Assembly: GCA_964600785.1 (NCBI GenBank)
Contig: CAZRKH010000010.1
Location: forward strand, 1-64,000
Direction of reading: 5' to 3'
From: M30B53 sp964600785
GTDB taxonomy: Bacteria; Planctomycetota; Planctomycetia; Pirellulales; UBA1268
DNA: 64,000 nt
Under the pieces are notes generated by a model. The model ran no database searches. It had not been told where the DNA came from and saw only the letters and a list, made by a program, of their open reading frames with translations. The number at the start of each line of letters is the position of its first letter. The first letter of the stretch is position 1. Position numbers and translations under genes: made by a program. This document shows positions 17,542-27,430 of this stretch, one piece after another.

Positions 17542-19779
17542 TCAGTGGTTGAAGATAAACTCGTTGGAGTTGAGCAGCGCATGAGCGACGTTGCAGAGAT
17601 ACTTCCGCACGACTCGTGGATCAGCCGATTTGGGCTCGGCTGCGAGGATCGCGTCCAACTCCTCCCGGCTGGGCTGGCGGCTCAGCATCCGCACATAGAG
17701 CCCGCGCACGACCTCCTCGGCAGATCGCGAGGCATCCATCAATTGGTCGATGATGTTGCCGGCGTCGCGAAGCCCACGCTCAATCGTCTCACCGACAGCG
17801 AGGTGCAGCGTCTGGCTGATGTTGGGCTCGAGTACTGTCTCGCACGCACAGACACTCTCCCGCTTGGCTTGGCCGAAGGTGCTAAAAAAGTAGGCGTTGA
17901 AGTTGTCATTTCTGCCACCTTCCGGCATGACCACCGCCCGCTCGGCGGTGGACCGACGCATCGGGGCGTCATAGGCCAATGCCTGGTTGATACAGTCGAA
18001 GAGTACGTCGGACCGCAGCCGGCGGAGAGCGGCGTGCGAGAATTGGGCCACGTCATGCACGTTTGACGGGTTGGTCTCCGCCGATAGCTGATAGGTGGTC
18101 GAGAGGCAGATGTCGTGCATCAGCCGCCGGGCATCAAAGTGGTGCTCCTCGGCGAAACGGCGGGCCAACTCTGACAGGAGTGGCTCATTGCTGGCCGGGT
18201 TGGAGATCCGTACGTCATCGACAGGATCGACAATCCCCCGCCCGAAAAACTGGGCCCAGATGCGATTGGCCAGATTCCGCCGGAACAGTTCGTTACCCGG
18301 ATCGAGCATCCAGTCGGCGAGGGCCTCACGGGGATCACGTTCATCCACATCGGCCAGGCCACCCCCCAGAAACGCCGGCGGCATTGGCCGGTCGTCCACC
18401 GGATGTTTGACTGGCGCAGCATCGATATCGACGAAGGTGAAATACTCGCGGGCTTCGCTGCCATGCTTCCGCCGCAGCCCGGTGAAGAAGGAGGTAAACC
18501 CGTAATAGTCATCCATCGTCCACCGGTCGAAGGGGTGGTTATGGCACTGGGCACACTGCGTCCTCAGGCCGAGGAAGATCTGGGCCGTGTCCTCGCCCAG
18601 TTTCATCGGGTCGATCTTTCCCTGTGGCAGCATGGTGTAATAGTTGCTGGTTGGGTTGCGGAAGTTCGAACCGTTGCCGGTCAGCAAGTCGCGAGCGAGT
18701 GTGTCCCAGGCCACCCCCGCCACCAGCTGCTCCCGCAGCCAGCGGTAGTAGTTCCAGCCCGCTTTCGTATCAGTGCCGCTTCCCGGATTCGTGTCGGTTT
18801 TGATCCGCAGCCACTCCCCCCACTGGGCCGCCCAAAGCTCGCCGCAGGCGTCGCGGGCGAGCAGGTCTTCCACCAGCAACTGCCGCTTCTTGCGATCGAC
18901 CCCTTCGCCGCCTTGGCCGACGAATTTTTGATACTCCTCCGGCGTTGGTAGCTGCCCGGTGATGTCGAGCGTGGCCCGCCTGAGAAACTCCTCGTCGGTA
19001 CACAGGCCGGACGGCTCGATCCGCAGCTCTCGCAGCCGTTCGAAGACAAGCTCGTCGATGTAGTTGGCTGGCTTGACCTCGGCGGGAAAGACGGCTTCCT
19101 GCTGCGGCAACACCACGACCTCAGCGCCCACCGTAAACCGGTTGAACCGGGCAAAGACATGCGTCGCCCCCGGTTTCCTGCCGCTGATCAAGGCCTGTTC
19201 ATCGATCGCCCCGATCGATTCGTTTTGGTTCAGATAGAGGGCGAGGTCGGCAACATTGCGACGGCTGCCGTCGGAATAGTGGGCGATTACCTCAGCCTGC
19301 TGCTTTCCCGCCGTATTGAAGGTGAGCTTTTCGGGTGAAATCTCCAGCCGCACCGGCTCGGGCGTGTCGGCAGGGTCACGCGGGGCACCCGCGGCAATCC
19401 AGGCAAGCAGCGTCTGGTAATACTGTGAATCAGGCTTGAAGATCTCACCGCCTGTGTGCGTTACCTTGCCGGCAGCTTTCTCCAGCAGCAGGCTTTTTTC
19501 GGGGGCCGCCAGATTGATCCGCCGGCCCACGTACTCTTCGACGATGCGGAAGTAGTCACCCTCAGGGTCATAGCCAAACAGCGACAGCTTGAAACCGTCC
19601 TTCCCGGTGCCGGCACCGTGGCAGGCGCCGTTGTTGCAGCCCCCCCGCATGAAGATGGGCATGACGTCATTTTTGAAGCTTGGTACCGAGTCTGCCGCGA
19701 GTGCAGTAATGGAAGTGGCGGAGGCCAGCACCACCCACAGGCAGGCGATGGAATGTCGAAACAGGTGATGTCTGCGCAT
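17542..19779 (-). CDS. DUF1549/DUF1553 cytochrome-associated protein with BIG2 domain
   Basis: 745 residues with a signal peptide. The N-terminus has GGCNNGACHGAGTGKDGFKL, a haem-binding-like motif spaced C-x4-CH rather than CxxCH. An Ig-like BIG2 domain follows (ISPEKLTFNTAGKQQAEV to SDGSRRNVADLALY). The DUF1549 region then begins (YIDELVFERLRELRIEPSGL) and contains TQCAQCHNHPFDRWTMDDYY with a standard CAQCH motif. The DUF1553 region (EALADWMLDPGNELFRRNLA, NRIWAQFFGRG) completes the protein. A GGAAAGGA ribosome site precedes the start, and the upstream stop is four bases away. Function of this planctomycete family is not established. Confidence 0.9.
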   Translation of the reverse strand: MRRHHLFRHSIACLWVVLASATSITALAADSVPSFKNDVMPIFMRGGCNNGACHGAGTGKDGFKLSLFGYDPEGDYFRIVEEYVGRRINLAAPEKSLLLEKAAGKVTHTGGEIFKPDSQYYQTLLAWIAAGAPRDPADTPEPVRLEISPEKLTFNTAGKQQAEVIAHYSDGSRRNVADLALYLNQNESIGAIDEQALISGRKPGATHVFARFNRFTVGAEVVVLPQQEAVFPAEVKPANYIDELVFERLRELRIEPSGLCTDEEFLRRATLDITGQLPTPEEYQKFVGQGGEGVDRKKRQLLVEDLLARDACGELWAAQWGEWLRIKTDTNPGSGTDTKAGWNYYRWLREQLVAGVAWDTLARDLLTGNGSNFRNPTSNYYTMLPQGKIDPMKLGEDTAQIFLGLRTQCAQCHNHPFDRWTMDDYYGFTSFFTGLRRKHGSEAREYFTFVDIDAAPVKHPVDDRPMPPAFLGGGLADVDERDPREALADWMLDPGNELFRRNLANRIWAQFFGRGIVDPVDDVRISNPASNEPLLSELARRFAEEHHFDARRLMHDICLSTTYQLSAETNPSNVHDVAQFSHAALRRLRSDVLFDCINQALAYDAPMRRSTAERAVVMPEGGRNDNFNAYFFSTFGQAKRESVCACETVLEPNISQTLHLAVGETIERGLRDAGNIIDQLMDASRSAEEVVRGLYVRMLSRQPSREELDAILAAEPKSADPRVVRKYLCNVAHALLNSNEFIFNH

Positions 19780-19783
19780 GATG

Positions 19784-22309
19784 TCAGTTCCTTTCCGGAT
19801 CGACTCGCAACATGCCGCTGCCCGATTCCTCGCGAATCGTCTGCCCGTTCTCCCGAACGAACGCCTCGCAGTAGATGTCGCGGTACAGCCCGGTGAGGCA
19901 GTCTTTCGTCGCCTTCAGATGAAAGCTGGCCGTGGTGTCGCGGCTGGTCACCCGCGGAATCGGCTCGATCTGCTCGACGCCGAAGGGCAGCCGGCCCAGT
20001 CGAAGTTCGGCCTCTCCCTCAAACGGCTTCTGCTGATTGATCTCCGCGGTGATCGTGCCGGGCTGACCGCGTTCAATCGCCGCCCGCAGGAGCGTCACCA
20101 TCAGGTGGGGCTCGCCCACCGTGACCGGCACGGCCGGCGAGCAGACGTAATGGAAGCCGGTGCCCGTTCGTGGATCGCCACCATCCTTTTCCCGCCCCGT
20201 AATGGTGAAGGGGAAATCGCCGACAGCTGCCCTTTTGTCTGCGGTAAGCCGATATGTCCCCTCTGTCTCACCGGCCTTGATGACCAGTGGCGGCTGCCGG
20301 TCAACACCGGTGGGCAGCCAGTCGGCCTCGAGATAGACCGCCCCCTCGAAGCCGGGCTCTCGATTCACCCGCACCGTCAGGTTGAGCGTGCCGTTGTGAA
20401 CCAGCGGTGTCCGCGGGGGATCGACCGCCAGATCGAAGGCGGCCCCCTCCACCACGGCGAGGGCCAGCCGCCGCGTGATCCGGAAACACATCGCATAGCC
20501 GCCACGACGGTCGGTCGGTCGGGTGTTCATCACGAAGCCGCCGCGAAATGACTCGCGGGCCGTGGGATCAACCGGCTCCACGACCAGATCGACGAGCGTT
20601 ACAGTCGGCTTCACGCCGGGCTCGGCGATGAATGTGACCGGAAGATTTCCATCGCCTTGCCGAAAGGGCGGGGCTTCCATGGTGACTCCAGCCGGTAGCC
20701 CTTCGGCCCGTAATCGGAGTGGCTCGTTGTAGGTCGAACCAAACCCCTTCTGCACAAGCAGTGGTCGAGTGACGCGATGCCCAGGAAAGAGCACTACACG
20801 ATCTCGGGCCAGGGCATTCTGGCTCCGAGCAGACTCATGCGTCACAAAGGTACTGTTGATGTGCGGCTCAAATTCGACCCGGTAGACATGCCGCGGACCG
20901 GCCTCCCGGCGGGTGTCGCTGACGCCGATCAGCCAGTCGCCATCGGTCTTCGGCTCAAACATGAAGACCGGGTCGAGCCGCAGTTTGGTCTGGTGGCGGT
21001 AATGGTGACCCGTCAGGTCGTGGGGCTCCCAGCGGCTGTCGTCTTCGTCCCAATACTGCTTGGCGGGGTTCCCCTCAGCCGGCTTGATGATCACCCGGGC
21101 GTCGAGTTCCGAATCGAGGGTGGCGGCATAGGTGCGAACCCGGAAGCGATCCCCCTTCTTGGCGGAAAACTGATACCAGTCGGTCTCGCCCCGCGACGCA
21201 ATCACGCCATTGATTGCCACGGGAAGCTGCCGATCGATCACCTGCGGAGCCCCTGTTGATTCGGTTTCAAACACATCGGGCAATTCGGAGACATGAATAC
21301 GGTTGGGCCAGAAACTGCAATGCCCTTTTGCGTCGGTTGTGAAGATTTTGATTTCGCTCGCTTCATACGGCCCCGGCGCAGGCACCACGACGTATTCCTC
21401 GAGAGTGCCGCGGATGTCACCGAGCAGTCCGATCGTCGCGGTTTCACCCGCCTTGGCCCCCAGCGGAAAACAGACCATTGGCCGCGGAAACGTTCCCACA
21501 TGCATGCCATATGGCCGGCAGGTCGTTTCGTAATCCATTGACTGCCGGACGTGAATAAAAAACCGGCCGGTCTTCTCCGGCACAAACTGAACGATCGCGT
21601 CCTGCAGATGAAGAGCATTGTCGTCGTTGGAAGCAAGCTGCCGCCCGCGGTCGTCGTGAACGCTGACCGCGAGATCGTTCAACCCCCCGTAATGATGCGT
21701 ACCAAGCCGTGACGCCAGCAGCTCGACCGTGATCGGCTGCCCTTTGGCTGCCTGGATGACATACCAGTCGTGATCCTGGGGAGCGCTCCCGGGGCAGATG
21801 CCACTGATCGCCGTATTGAGCGGCACTTCCTGGGCAAACTCAGGTGAATCATTGCGGACAGGCTCGCCCTTCTCATCGCGGTCGGCCCACGGATGTTCTT
21901 CCTCAATGACCGGAAGCGTGGTCACCCAGAAGGCCACCATCTCGGACAGGGCATCGGCGGTGCGAATCCGCAGCAGATGTTCTCCCGGCGGGCAGTCGGG
22001 AGCGATCTCGATCTTCATGAGAACCGCTTGGCCAGGCTCCACTTTCTGCGACTGCCCGCGCCCATCGAGCACCTCTTCAAGTGGCTCAAAGCCGACGCAC
22101 CGCAGTCCCTCCTGAAAGAAGAGGACTTCCCGGGCAGCCTCGAGATGGTGCCCGTACACCACCACCTCGACGGTCGTACCCTGCTGGCCAAGCTGTGGAA
22201 GGATTTTCTCGACCGTGTATTTGAGCGCGGCATCGGCCAGATTTCCGGCCATCAGCATCAACAAGCAGGCAACCGAAAGGCGATTCAGCAGTTTCCGAAT
22301 CATCGGCAT
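19784..22309 (-). CDS. Exported protein with pre-peptidase C-terminal-like domains
   Basis: About 841 residues from ATG 22309, which has GGAGAG seven bases upstream. A signal peptide (LSVACLLMLMAGNLADAA) is followed by an IPT/Ig-like region (LGQQGTTVEVVVYGHHLEAA) and at least two jelly-roll pre-peptidase C-terminal-like domains (HDWYVIQAAKGQPITVELLA and ETDWYQFSAKKGDRFRVRTY). Several further beta-sandwich segments follow. It has no recognisable catalytic motif. It is the second gene of the DUF1501 operon and is likely a large periplasmic or surface partner of the DUF1549/1553 protein. Confidence 0.8.
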   Translation of the reverse strand: MPMIRKLLNRLSVACLLMLMAGNLADAALKYTVEKILPQLGQQGTTVEVVVYGHHLEAAREVLFFQEGLRCVGFEPLEEVLDGRGQSQKVEPGQAVLMKIEIAPDCPPGEHLLRIRTADALSEMVAFWVTTLPVIEEEHPWADRDEKGEPVRNDSPEFAQEVPLNTAISGICPGSAPQDHDWYVIQAAKGQPITVELLASRLGTHHYGGLNDLAVSVHDDRGRQLASNDDNALHLQDAIVQFVPEKTGRFFIHVRQSMDYETTCRPYGMHVGTFPRPMVCFPLGAKAGETATIGLLGDIRGTLEEYVVVPAPGPYEASEIKIFTTDAKGHCSFWPNRIHVSELPDVFETESTGAPQVIDRQLPVAINGVIASRGETDWYQFSAKKGDRFRVRTYAATLDSELDARVIIKPAEGNPAKQYWDEDDSRWEPHDLTGHHYRHQTKLRLDPVFMFEPKTDGDWLIGVSDTRREAGPRHVYRVEFEPHINSTFVTHESARSQNALARDRVVLFPGHRVTRPLLVQKGFGSTYNEPLRLRAEGLPAGVTMEAPPFRQGDGNLPVTFIAEPGVKPTVTLVDLVVEPVDPTARESFRGGFVMNTRPTDRRGGYAMCFRITRRLALAVVEGAAFDLAVDPPRTPLVHNGTLNLTVRVNREPGFEGAVYLEADWLPTGVDRQPPLVIKAGETEGTYRLTADKRAAVGDFPFTITGREKDGGDPRTGTGFHYVCSPAVPVTVGEPHLMVTLLRAAIERGQPGTITAEINQQKPFEGEAELRLGRLPFGVEQIEPIPRVTSRDTTASFHLKATKDCLTGLYRDIYCEAFVRENGQTIREESGSGMLRVDPERN

Positions 22310-22322
22310 GGGCGACTCTCCG

Positions 22323-23711
22323 TCAGGCAATCAACGCATCGACCGGACGGCCGTCATCGACGATCTCGATCGGCCGCTCGCCCGGAGCCATCAGCTCTTT
22401 GTCAGAGTTGATCCCGATCAGCTTGTAGATTGTGGAGTGCAGGTCGTGCAGGGGCAGAGGGTCCTTGACCGGATCGGACGAGGTGGCGTCAGAGGCGCCG
22501 TAGATCAGACCCCGCTTGAGTCCGCCGCCAGCGAGCCCCAGCGAGAAGACCCGGGACCAATGATCCCGCCCTGCCGCCGAATTGATCTTGGGGGTCCGGC
22601 CAAACTCGCTGGCCACCCAGACCAGCGTGCTGTCGAGCAGGCCCCGCTCGTCAAGGTCGTTGATCAGAGCTGCCAACGCATGGTCGAGAGGTGGCATCTG
22701 CCTTTCATAGACCTCCCGCAGTTGCACATGATTGTCCCAGCCCCCGAAACTGAGCGTCACAAACCGCGCCCCGGCCTCCACCAGCCGCCGCGCGAGCAGC
22801 ATCCGCATGCCGGCCTGCGACCCGAGCGAAGCCCCGTAGTGGCCCTGCGCCAGATACTTGCCCCGGCCGTAGGCGTCCTTGACCGAGTCGGGCTCCTGCG
22901 ACAGATCGAAGGCATTGCGGACCTCCTCTGAGGTCAGCAGGCCGTACGCCCGTTCGGCGAAGGAGTCCATCGTGTCGAGAACGGCAGGGCCGGCCTCAAG
23001 CTGCTTGAGTCGGCCGTTGACAACATCCCGCAAATTTCGCCGCATCTCGAGATCTGAGAGTTCGATCCCCTGCGGCAGTTGCAGGTCACGAACGGAAAAG
23101 CCTTTGTCGGACGCCGGGTCACCCCCTGTCCCGAACGCGCCGTATTTCGGGCTCAGGTAACCGGTGCCCACTCCGCCGAAGTTGTCACTGCCGGGAATTC
23201 CAATGAATGGGGGCAGGCCATTTCGCCAGCCAAACTCGTGGCTCACCACCGCCCCGACATGAGGGTGCTTGATCGCCGGGCTCGACTTGTGGCCCGAGAG
23301 CATGTGGTACATCCCCAGCGCGTGGTCAGGCACCGAGCCCACCACCGATCGCACAACGCACATTTTGTCGGCGATCTTTGCACAGGCCGGCAGGGTCTCG
23401 CTGAACACGACGCCGGGGATCGGCGTCTTTGTCACGCCAAACGGGCCGCGATACTCAGTCGGGCTCTCCGGCTTGGGGTTCCACGACTCCTGGGCGGAAA
23501 TGCCGCCTTGGCAGACGATCTGGATGACGCTCTTGGCGGTGCCTTCCTTCGACTCGTACCACTTCTGCTCACCGCGAGCCTGCTCCATCCTCAGCAGATC
23601 GGCCAGCGACAATCCACCGAGGGCCAGCGAGCCTACCTTGAGCACGCCCCGTCGCGACCAGTTGGCTGCCCGATAACCCCGGCAGCCACTCAAATCCACA
23701 GACCCGACCAT
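22323..23711 (-). CDS. DUF1501 domain protein, Tat-exported
   Basis: 462 residues. A twin-arginine-like leader (SRRGVLKVGSLALGGLSLAD) is followed by the DUF1501 domain, which resembles alkaline-phosphatase-superfamily folds. Seen are VIQIVCQGGISAQESWNPKP, MCVVRSVVGSVPDHALGMYH, LPPFIGIPG, VTLSFGGWDNH and LVWVASEFGRTPKIN, ending GRDHWSRVFSLGLAGGG. The canonical DHxxxW and GGWDxH elements suggest a metal site, though enzymatic activity is unproven for this family. It is the first gene of a four-gene minus-strand operon; the Kelch gene ends 97 bases upstream. Confidence 0.9.
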   Translation of the reverse strand: MVGSVDLSGCRGYRAANWSRRGVLKVGSLALGGLSLADLLRMEQARGEQKWYESKEGTAKSVIQIVCQGGISAQESWNPKPESPTEYRGPFGVTKTPIPGVVFSETLPACAKIADKMCVVRSVVGSVPDHALGMYHMLSGHKSSPAIKHPHVGAVVSHEFGWRNGLPPFIGIPGSDNFGGVGTGYLSPKYGAFGTGGDPASDKGFSVRDLQLPQGIELSDLEMRRNLRDVVNGRLKQLEAGPAVLDTMDSFAERAYGLLTSEEVRNAFDLSQEPDSVKDAYGRGKYLAQGHYGASLGSQAGMRMLLARRLVEAGARFVTLSFGGWDNHVQLREVYERQMPPLDHALAALINDLDERGLLDSTLVWVASEFGRTPKINSAAGRDHWSRVFSLGLAGGGLKRGLIYGASDATSSDPVKDPLPLHDLHSTIYKLIGINSDKELMAPGERPIEIVDDGRPVDALIA

Positions 23712-23808
23712 GTTGATCCTCGACTGAGAAAGGGCCCAACCGAGAAAAATCGGCTGTCGGAAGACCTATGCTTCCCCGCCCCTGTGAACAAACCAAATCA
23801 AGGGCCGG

Positions 23809-25440
23809 CTACTCATCCGCATCGGATTCCCTGAGCATCCAGGTGCGGTTGCTATAGCAGGATCCGGCGGCCCCGCCGGCAACGATCAGCCGACCATCGA
23901 CGACCGCGGCGCATCCCCAGACAAGCTCGCGGGGCAGATCGGGCCCGCTTCGCCACCGGCCCGTGGCCGGATTGAAGATCTGCACCTCGCGGCCGTTGTG
24001 GACACCGCGGCCGCCCAGCAGCCAGACCTCGCCTCGATACCCGGCCATCTGGCAGGACCGCGGCGGCCGCGGCACGGGAACCGTTCGCCAGGTGGACGTC
24101 TGCGTGTTGAAGACCGCCAGATACTTGTGGGGCACCGCCAGAAAAATCTCATCGCCCAACGCGCAGCCGGCCAGCGGCCCGAAGCCGACGGGCCCATCTG
24201 GCTCCTGCCGCCACGACTCCTCGCCGGAGCCGAGACTCTCGAGCTGGCCGGGCCGATCGGTTTCCTCTCGCGGATTGCCCGCCACGTAGACCCGCCCATT
24301 GACATGCAACGCGATCGGCATCGGCCGTGGCCGCGCAAGCGGCGGGCCCTCCTTCACGCCGCCCGTGGCCGGATCGACAAGCCAGGACGCGGCCTGCTCG
24401 TGTCGCCGGCCCGCAGCATCGATACGGTCGCCGCCGGCCACCACCAGCCTGCCGCCGACATGGCTCGTGCCGCAGTGCACCAGCGGATGAGGGAGGGTGG
24501 TGACGACGTCCCACCGGCCCCTGCGGGATTCGCTGTCGAAGGTAAACCGAAATACCTCCGCAAAGTCGTGGAGCCTGGCCGGAAACCCGCGGGCGTTGGT
24601 GCGGCCGCCAGCCATGTAGAAGTCGCCGCCAAGCAAATCCCCGGAGAGATCATGGTTGCTGCCCGGCAGGCGGGCAACGAGTTCCCAATTGTTCTGCCAG
24701 GCGTCGGCTTTCGGCCGGCTGGCAAACTCTTGACCACCGGCCGTGACCAACAGCCGCCCATCGCGGTCCGTCGCGACCCGGCTGACTGCTCCGGTCACCG
24801 GTTGACCGGCCACCATCAACGTCCAGACGTTCCACGCATAGTCGGCGGGCTTCCGTTCATCGGCCAGCGTGCAGATGACAAGTAGCCCGGGCTCGACTGC
24901 AACCCGCAGCAGTCCATCGGGGCCGAGTCCGATTGCCTCGATTGCTCCATCCGGAAAGCCCGCCCGACCGCGGGCATCCTCCCAGCCGGCGGCAGGATCG
25001 GGTGGATTGAGCCGGAGCAGCTCCTGCTTTCCCGCGACCCACACGCCGCCTGCCTCGTCGGCCAGTACTGACCGCCACCGGTCTCCGGCTGGCTGCGGCT
25101 CGACCGGCTCCCAGCGGTCGGAACGATCGGCCGGCAGCACGAGCAGTTGCGGCTGCCCCGGAGCGGTGAGGCAATAGTGGTTGTGGGCATGGTCGTAGGC
25201 GGTTGTCAGGGTACCCGTCGGAGGCGGCACCGCTGGCTGTGGATGGTGCAAATCCGCCTTGAATTCCGCAACGCTATGCCTCGTGAGTGCGGCGGATTCG
25301 TCGTAGGTCTCTCCCCAGACGATGCCCGTTTCATCCGCCGCGGTTTCGGCCACGCGGCCTGGTCCGATATTGCTGCCGATCAGCACCGCCACGAGCCACA
25401 CCCACCGGCCCGTAGCCCGGTCCCGGAAACCACTATTCAT
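23809..25440 (-). CDS. Exported Kelch-like beta-propeller protein
   Basis: 543 residues from ATG 25440 (25461 is also possible). An N-terminal hydrophobic segment (VWLVAVLIGSNIGPG) acts as a signal. The body has Kelch-type blades with GG and W landmarks: GGDFYMAGGRTNARGFPARL, CGTSHVGGRLVVAGGDRID, MPIALHVNGRVYVAGN, VWLLGGRGVHNGREVQIFNP and AAVVDGRLIVAGGAAGSCYS. Binding partner unknown. It lies upstream of the DUF1501 operon on the same strand and is divergent from the ECF sigma gene. Confidence 0.72.
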   Translation of the reverse strand: MNSGFRDRATGRWVWLVAVLIGSNIGPGRVAETAADETGIVWGETYDESAALTRHSVAEFKADLHHPQPAVPPPTGTLTTAYDHAHNHYCLTAPGQPQLLVLPADRSDRWEPVEPQPAGDRWRSVLADEAGGVWVAGKQELLRLNPPDPAAGWEDARGRAGFPDGAIEAIGLGPDGLLRVAVEPGLLVICTLADERKPADYAWNVWTLMVAGQPVTGAVSRVATDRDGRLLVTAGGQEFASRPKADAWQNNWELVARLPGSNHDLSGDLLGGDFYMAGGRTNARGFPARLHDFAEVFRFTFDSESRRGRWDVVTTLPHPLVHCGTSHVGGRLVVAGGDRIDAAGRRHEQAASWLVDPATGGVKEGPPLARPRPMPIALHVNGRVYVAGNPREETDRPGQLESLGSGEESWRQEPDGPVGFGPLAGCALGDEIFLAVPHKYLAVFNTQTSTWRTVPVPRPPRSCQMAGYRGEVWLLGGRGVHNGREVQIFNPATGRWRSGPDLPRELVWGCAAVVDGRLIVAGGAAGSCYSNRTWMLRESDADE

Positions 25441-25718
25441 TTTTACGTTCAGCCTCAGCATTTCGGCGGAAGCTCAGAAGGATTGCCCGTGCTCTCCGAC
25501 GCAGAAGCCTCCGCAGAATGAATGAATCGGGAACGGGGAATCCTTACCATTCGCGGCAAGATTGCCGGTTATTTCAGTGGTGTTTGGTCGCTGCGGCCGG
25601 TCGGGAAGCCGGTTCGATCGGGATTCCGCGGCCGAACCGGGGTTTGTTCGCCCGGCTGTTCGTCATAGTTTTCGGAAAATCATCTTGGCCCCGCCCATCC
25701 CGAGGCTTCGTTTTCGTC

Positions 25719-26261
25719 ATGCATGCCAGGTCCGGCCGACCGGCGACCGATGAACATCTGCTCATGGTGCAGCAGTTGTTCGTCAAACACCAGATGGCAA
25801 TCCGTTCGTTCGCGATCGGCCTGACCGGCGACTTCACGGCGGCGGAAGACGTCGTGCAGGAGACATTTCTGACCGTGACCAAGAAGGCGGCTGACTTTCG
25901 ACCAGACACCAGTTTCCTCTCGTGGGCACTGACAATTGCCCGTCTGAAGGCATATGAAAACAGGCGGGCAACGCGGCGATTTTCTCGTGAGGTGCTCGAA
26001 TCGCTCGCGGCGTCCCTGCCGCGGCCTGAGGCTGATCCGTCTGCGAATGCCGATGACCGTATCCGCTGGCTGTTGGAGTGCATCGAAGAACTCGCCCCGA
26101 AGGCGCGGGAAGTCTTGCGGCTGCGTTATTTCGCAGAACACGGTCCCGGTGAGATCGCGGGTCTCCTTGGACGGACGGTCGCGGGAGTCAACGCCACGCT
26201 CGTGAAATCACGGGAGGCACTGCGGCTGTGCCTGGCCCGAAAACTGGCAACGAACCCATAG
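25719..26261 (+). CDS. ECF-type RNA polymerase sigma factor
   Basis: 180 residues from ATG 25719; the open frame reaches 25518, but its first 67 residues resemble no sigma sequence. Region 2 is QQLFVKHQMAIRSFAIGLTG with DFTAAEDVVQETFLTVTKKA and FLSWALTIARLKAYENRR. Region 4 is IEELAPKAREVLRLRYFAEH with GPGEIAGLLGRTVAGVNATL. This is the planctomycete/verrucomicrobial ECF group usually paired with a membrane protein. A GGAAC box at 25530-25534 with CGCGG 17 bases on could be an autoregulated promoter, but this is weak. The anti-sigma-like gene starts 64 bases after its stop. Confidence 0.9.
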   Translation: MHARSGRPATDEHLLMVQQLFVKHQMAIRSFAIGLTGDFTAAEDVVQETFLTVTKKAADFRPDTSFLSWALTIARLKAYENRRATRRFSREVLESLAASLPRPEADPSANADDRIRWLLECIEELAPKAREVLRLRYFAEHGPGEIAGLLGRTVAGVNATLVKSREALRLCLARKLATNP

Positions 26262-26325
26262 ATAGGCAGCATTCCGTCAGGCGGGCACGAAGCGTGTAAT
26301 ACCGAGGCATTCCAGGAACCGGACG

Positions 26326-27375
26326 ATGTTGGAACCGCGTACAAACGACCTGATTCACGCCTGGGTGGACGGCTGTCTTGATGATGCGGGCTTCGCCGAA
26401 CTCGAAGCGACGCTGGCGGCATCGCCGGAGGCCCGCGGCCGCTTCTGGGACGAGGTTCATCTCCACAGTGATCTCTACGAGGCCTTCAAGACCCACTTGG
26501 CGTCCTCCGCCGATAAGGTTTCGGCCGCGGAAGGTGCTGCGAGCCTTGCCGTGCAGCAGGGTTCTTCCTTCGTGGAGCGTCTTGGACGGCGGCTGTGGCG
26601 GCATGGGGCAGCGATGGTCGTGGCGGCTGCGCTCGTTGCCGGTGGTTGCGGGCTCGGGAGCGTAATCACCTCGCTCTCACTGGCCTATGCTGGCTGGTCG
26701 CCGGCATGGTCGGAGTGCGTCGTGATCCTCGAAGAGGGCTTCGAGACCGGACCTGCTCCCCGCCACGACTTCGTGCCGACTCTGCCTGGATATTGGAGCG
26801 GTGATGTGACTGCGGTCGTAGGACCGGAACAGGGCGTGCGGCCCAAGTCCGGCCGGCAGATGCTCCGCTTCGTGCAAACAGTTCCGGCGAACCAGTCGCC
26901 GGCATCCAGTTCGGCCTCCGAGATCTGGCGGCTGGTCGATCTTGAGGCGGTTCGTGGGAAACTTGGTATGAAGGGACCGGGTGTCGATCTCTTCCTGGAA
27001 CTGACGGCGACCTTCAACGGCGTTACGCCCTCGTCCGGGCGGGATCCGAAGTGCACGCTCAAGGCTGTAGCGACCGATCTCTCGCCTCCCTTCACGCAGG
27101 CCCTCTGGCTGCAATCGGGTCTGGAGGGCGCCCGACAGAGCGATCCTGGCGGTATCTTCGTGCTCAGCGAGCAGCAGGAACCGCTTGATGCTGATCCTGG
27201 CTCCTGGCAGCGACTCACGATCACGCTGCGTGCGCCGGCTCGGGCGCGATGGCTGCTGCTCTACTGCCTGGCCAGTGACACAAGTCACGCCGCCCGCGAG
27301 TCGGAGCCGCGGCTGGAGGGCCAATACGCCGACGAAATTCATCTTTCTGCCCGGCCGCTTCCGGCGGTGCGGTAG
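26326..27375 (+). CDS. Membrane anti-sigma-like protein of the ECF pair
   Basis: 349 residues with AGGAA nine bases before the ATG. The cytoplasmic N-terminus (DLIHAWVDGCLDDAGFAELE and ATLAASPEARGRFWDEVHLH) matches the short helical region found in anti-sigma partners of this ECF group. One membrane helix follows at ~residues 90-118 (GAAMVVAAALVAGGCGLGSV). The extracytoplasmic domain (GFETGPAPRHDF to YADEIHLSARPL) looks like a jelly-roll, sugar-binding-type fold. A sensor role holding the ECF factor is inferred from neighbourhood and architecture. FecR homology could not be shown by eye. Confidence 0.65.
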   Translation: MLEPRTNDLIHAWVDGCLDDAGFAELEATLAASPEARGRFWDEVHLHSDLYEAFKTHLASSADKVSAAEGAASLAVQQGSSFVERLGRRLWRHGAAMVVAAALVAGGCGLGSVITSLSLAYAGWSPAWSECVVILEEGFETGPAPRHDFVPTLPGYWSGDVTAVVGPEQGVRPKSGRQMLRFVQTVPANQSPASSSASEIWRLVDLEAVRGKLGMKGPGVDLFLELTATFNGVTPSSGRDPKCTLKAVATDLSPPFTQALWLQSGLEGARQSDPGGIFVLSEQQEPLDADPGSWQRLTITLRAPARARWLLLYCLASDTSHAARESEPRLEGQYADEIHLSARPLPAVR

Positions 27376-27430
27376 CGTTTTTTCGCGACATGCCGCCTCG
27401 TCGCCCCCCGGACGGGCCCGGAAACGCGGT

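Noticed and set aside
25518..25718. Longer N-terminus of the ECF sigma factor
   Set aside because: It does not resemble any sigma region and would cover the likely promoter of the divergent genes.
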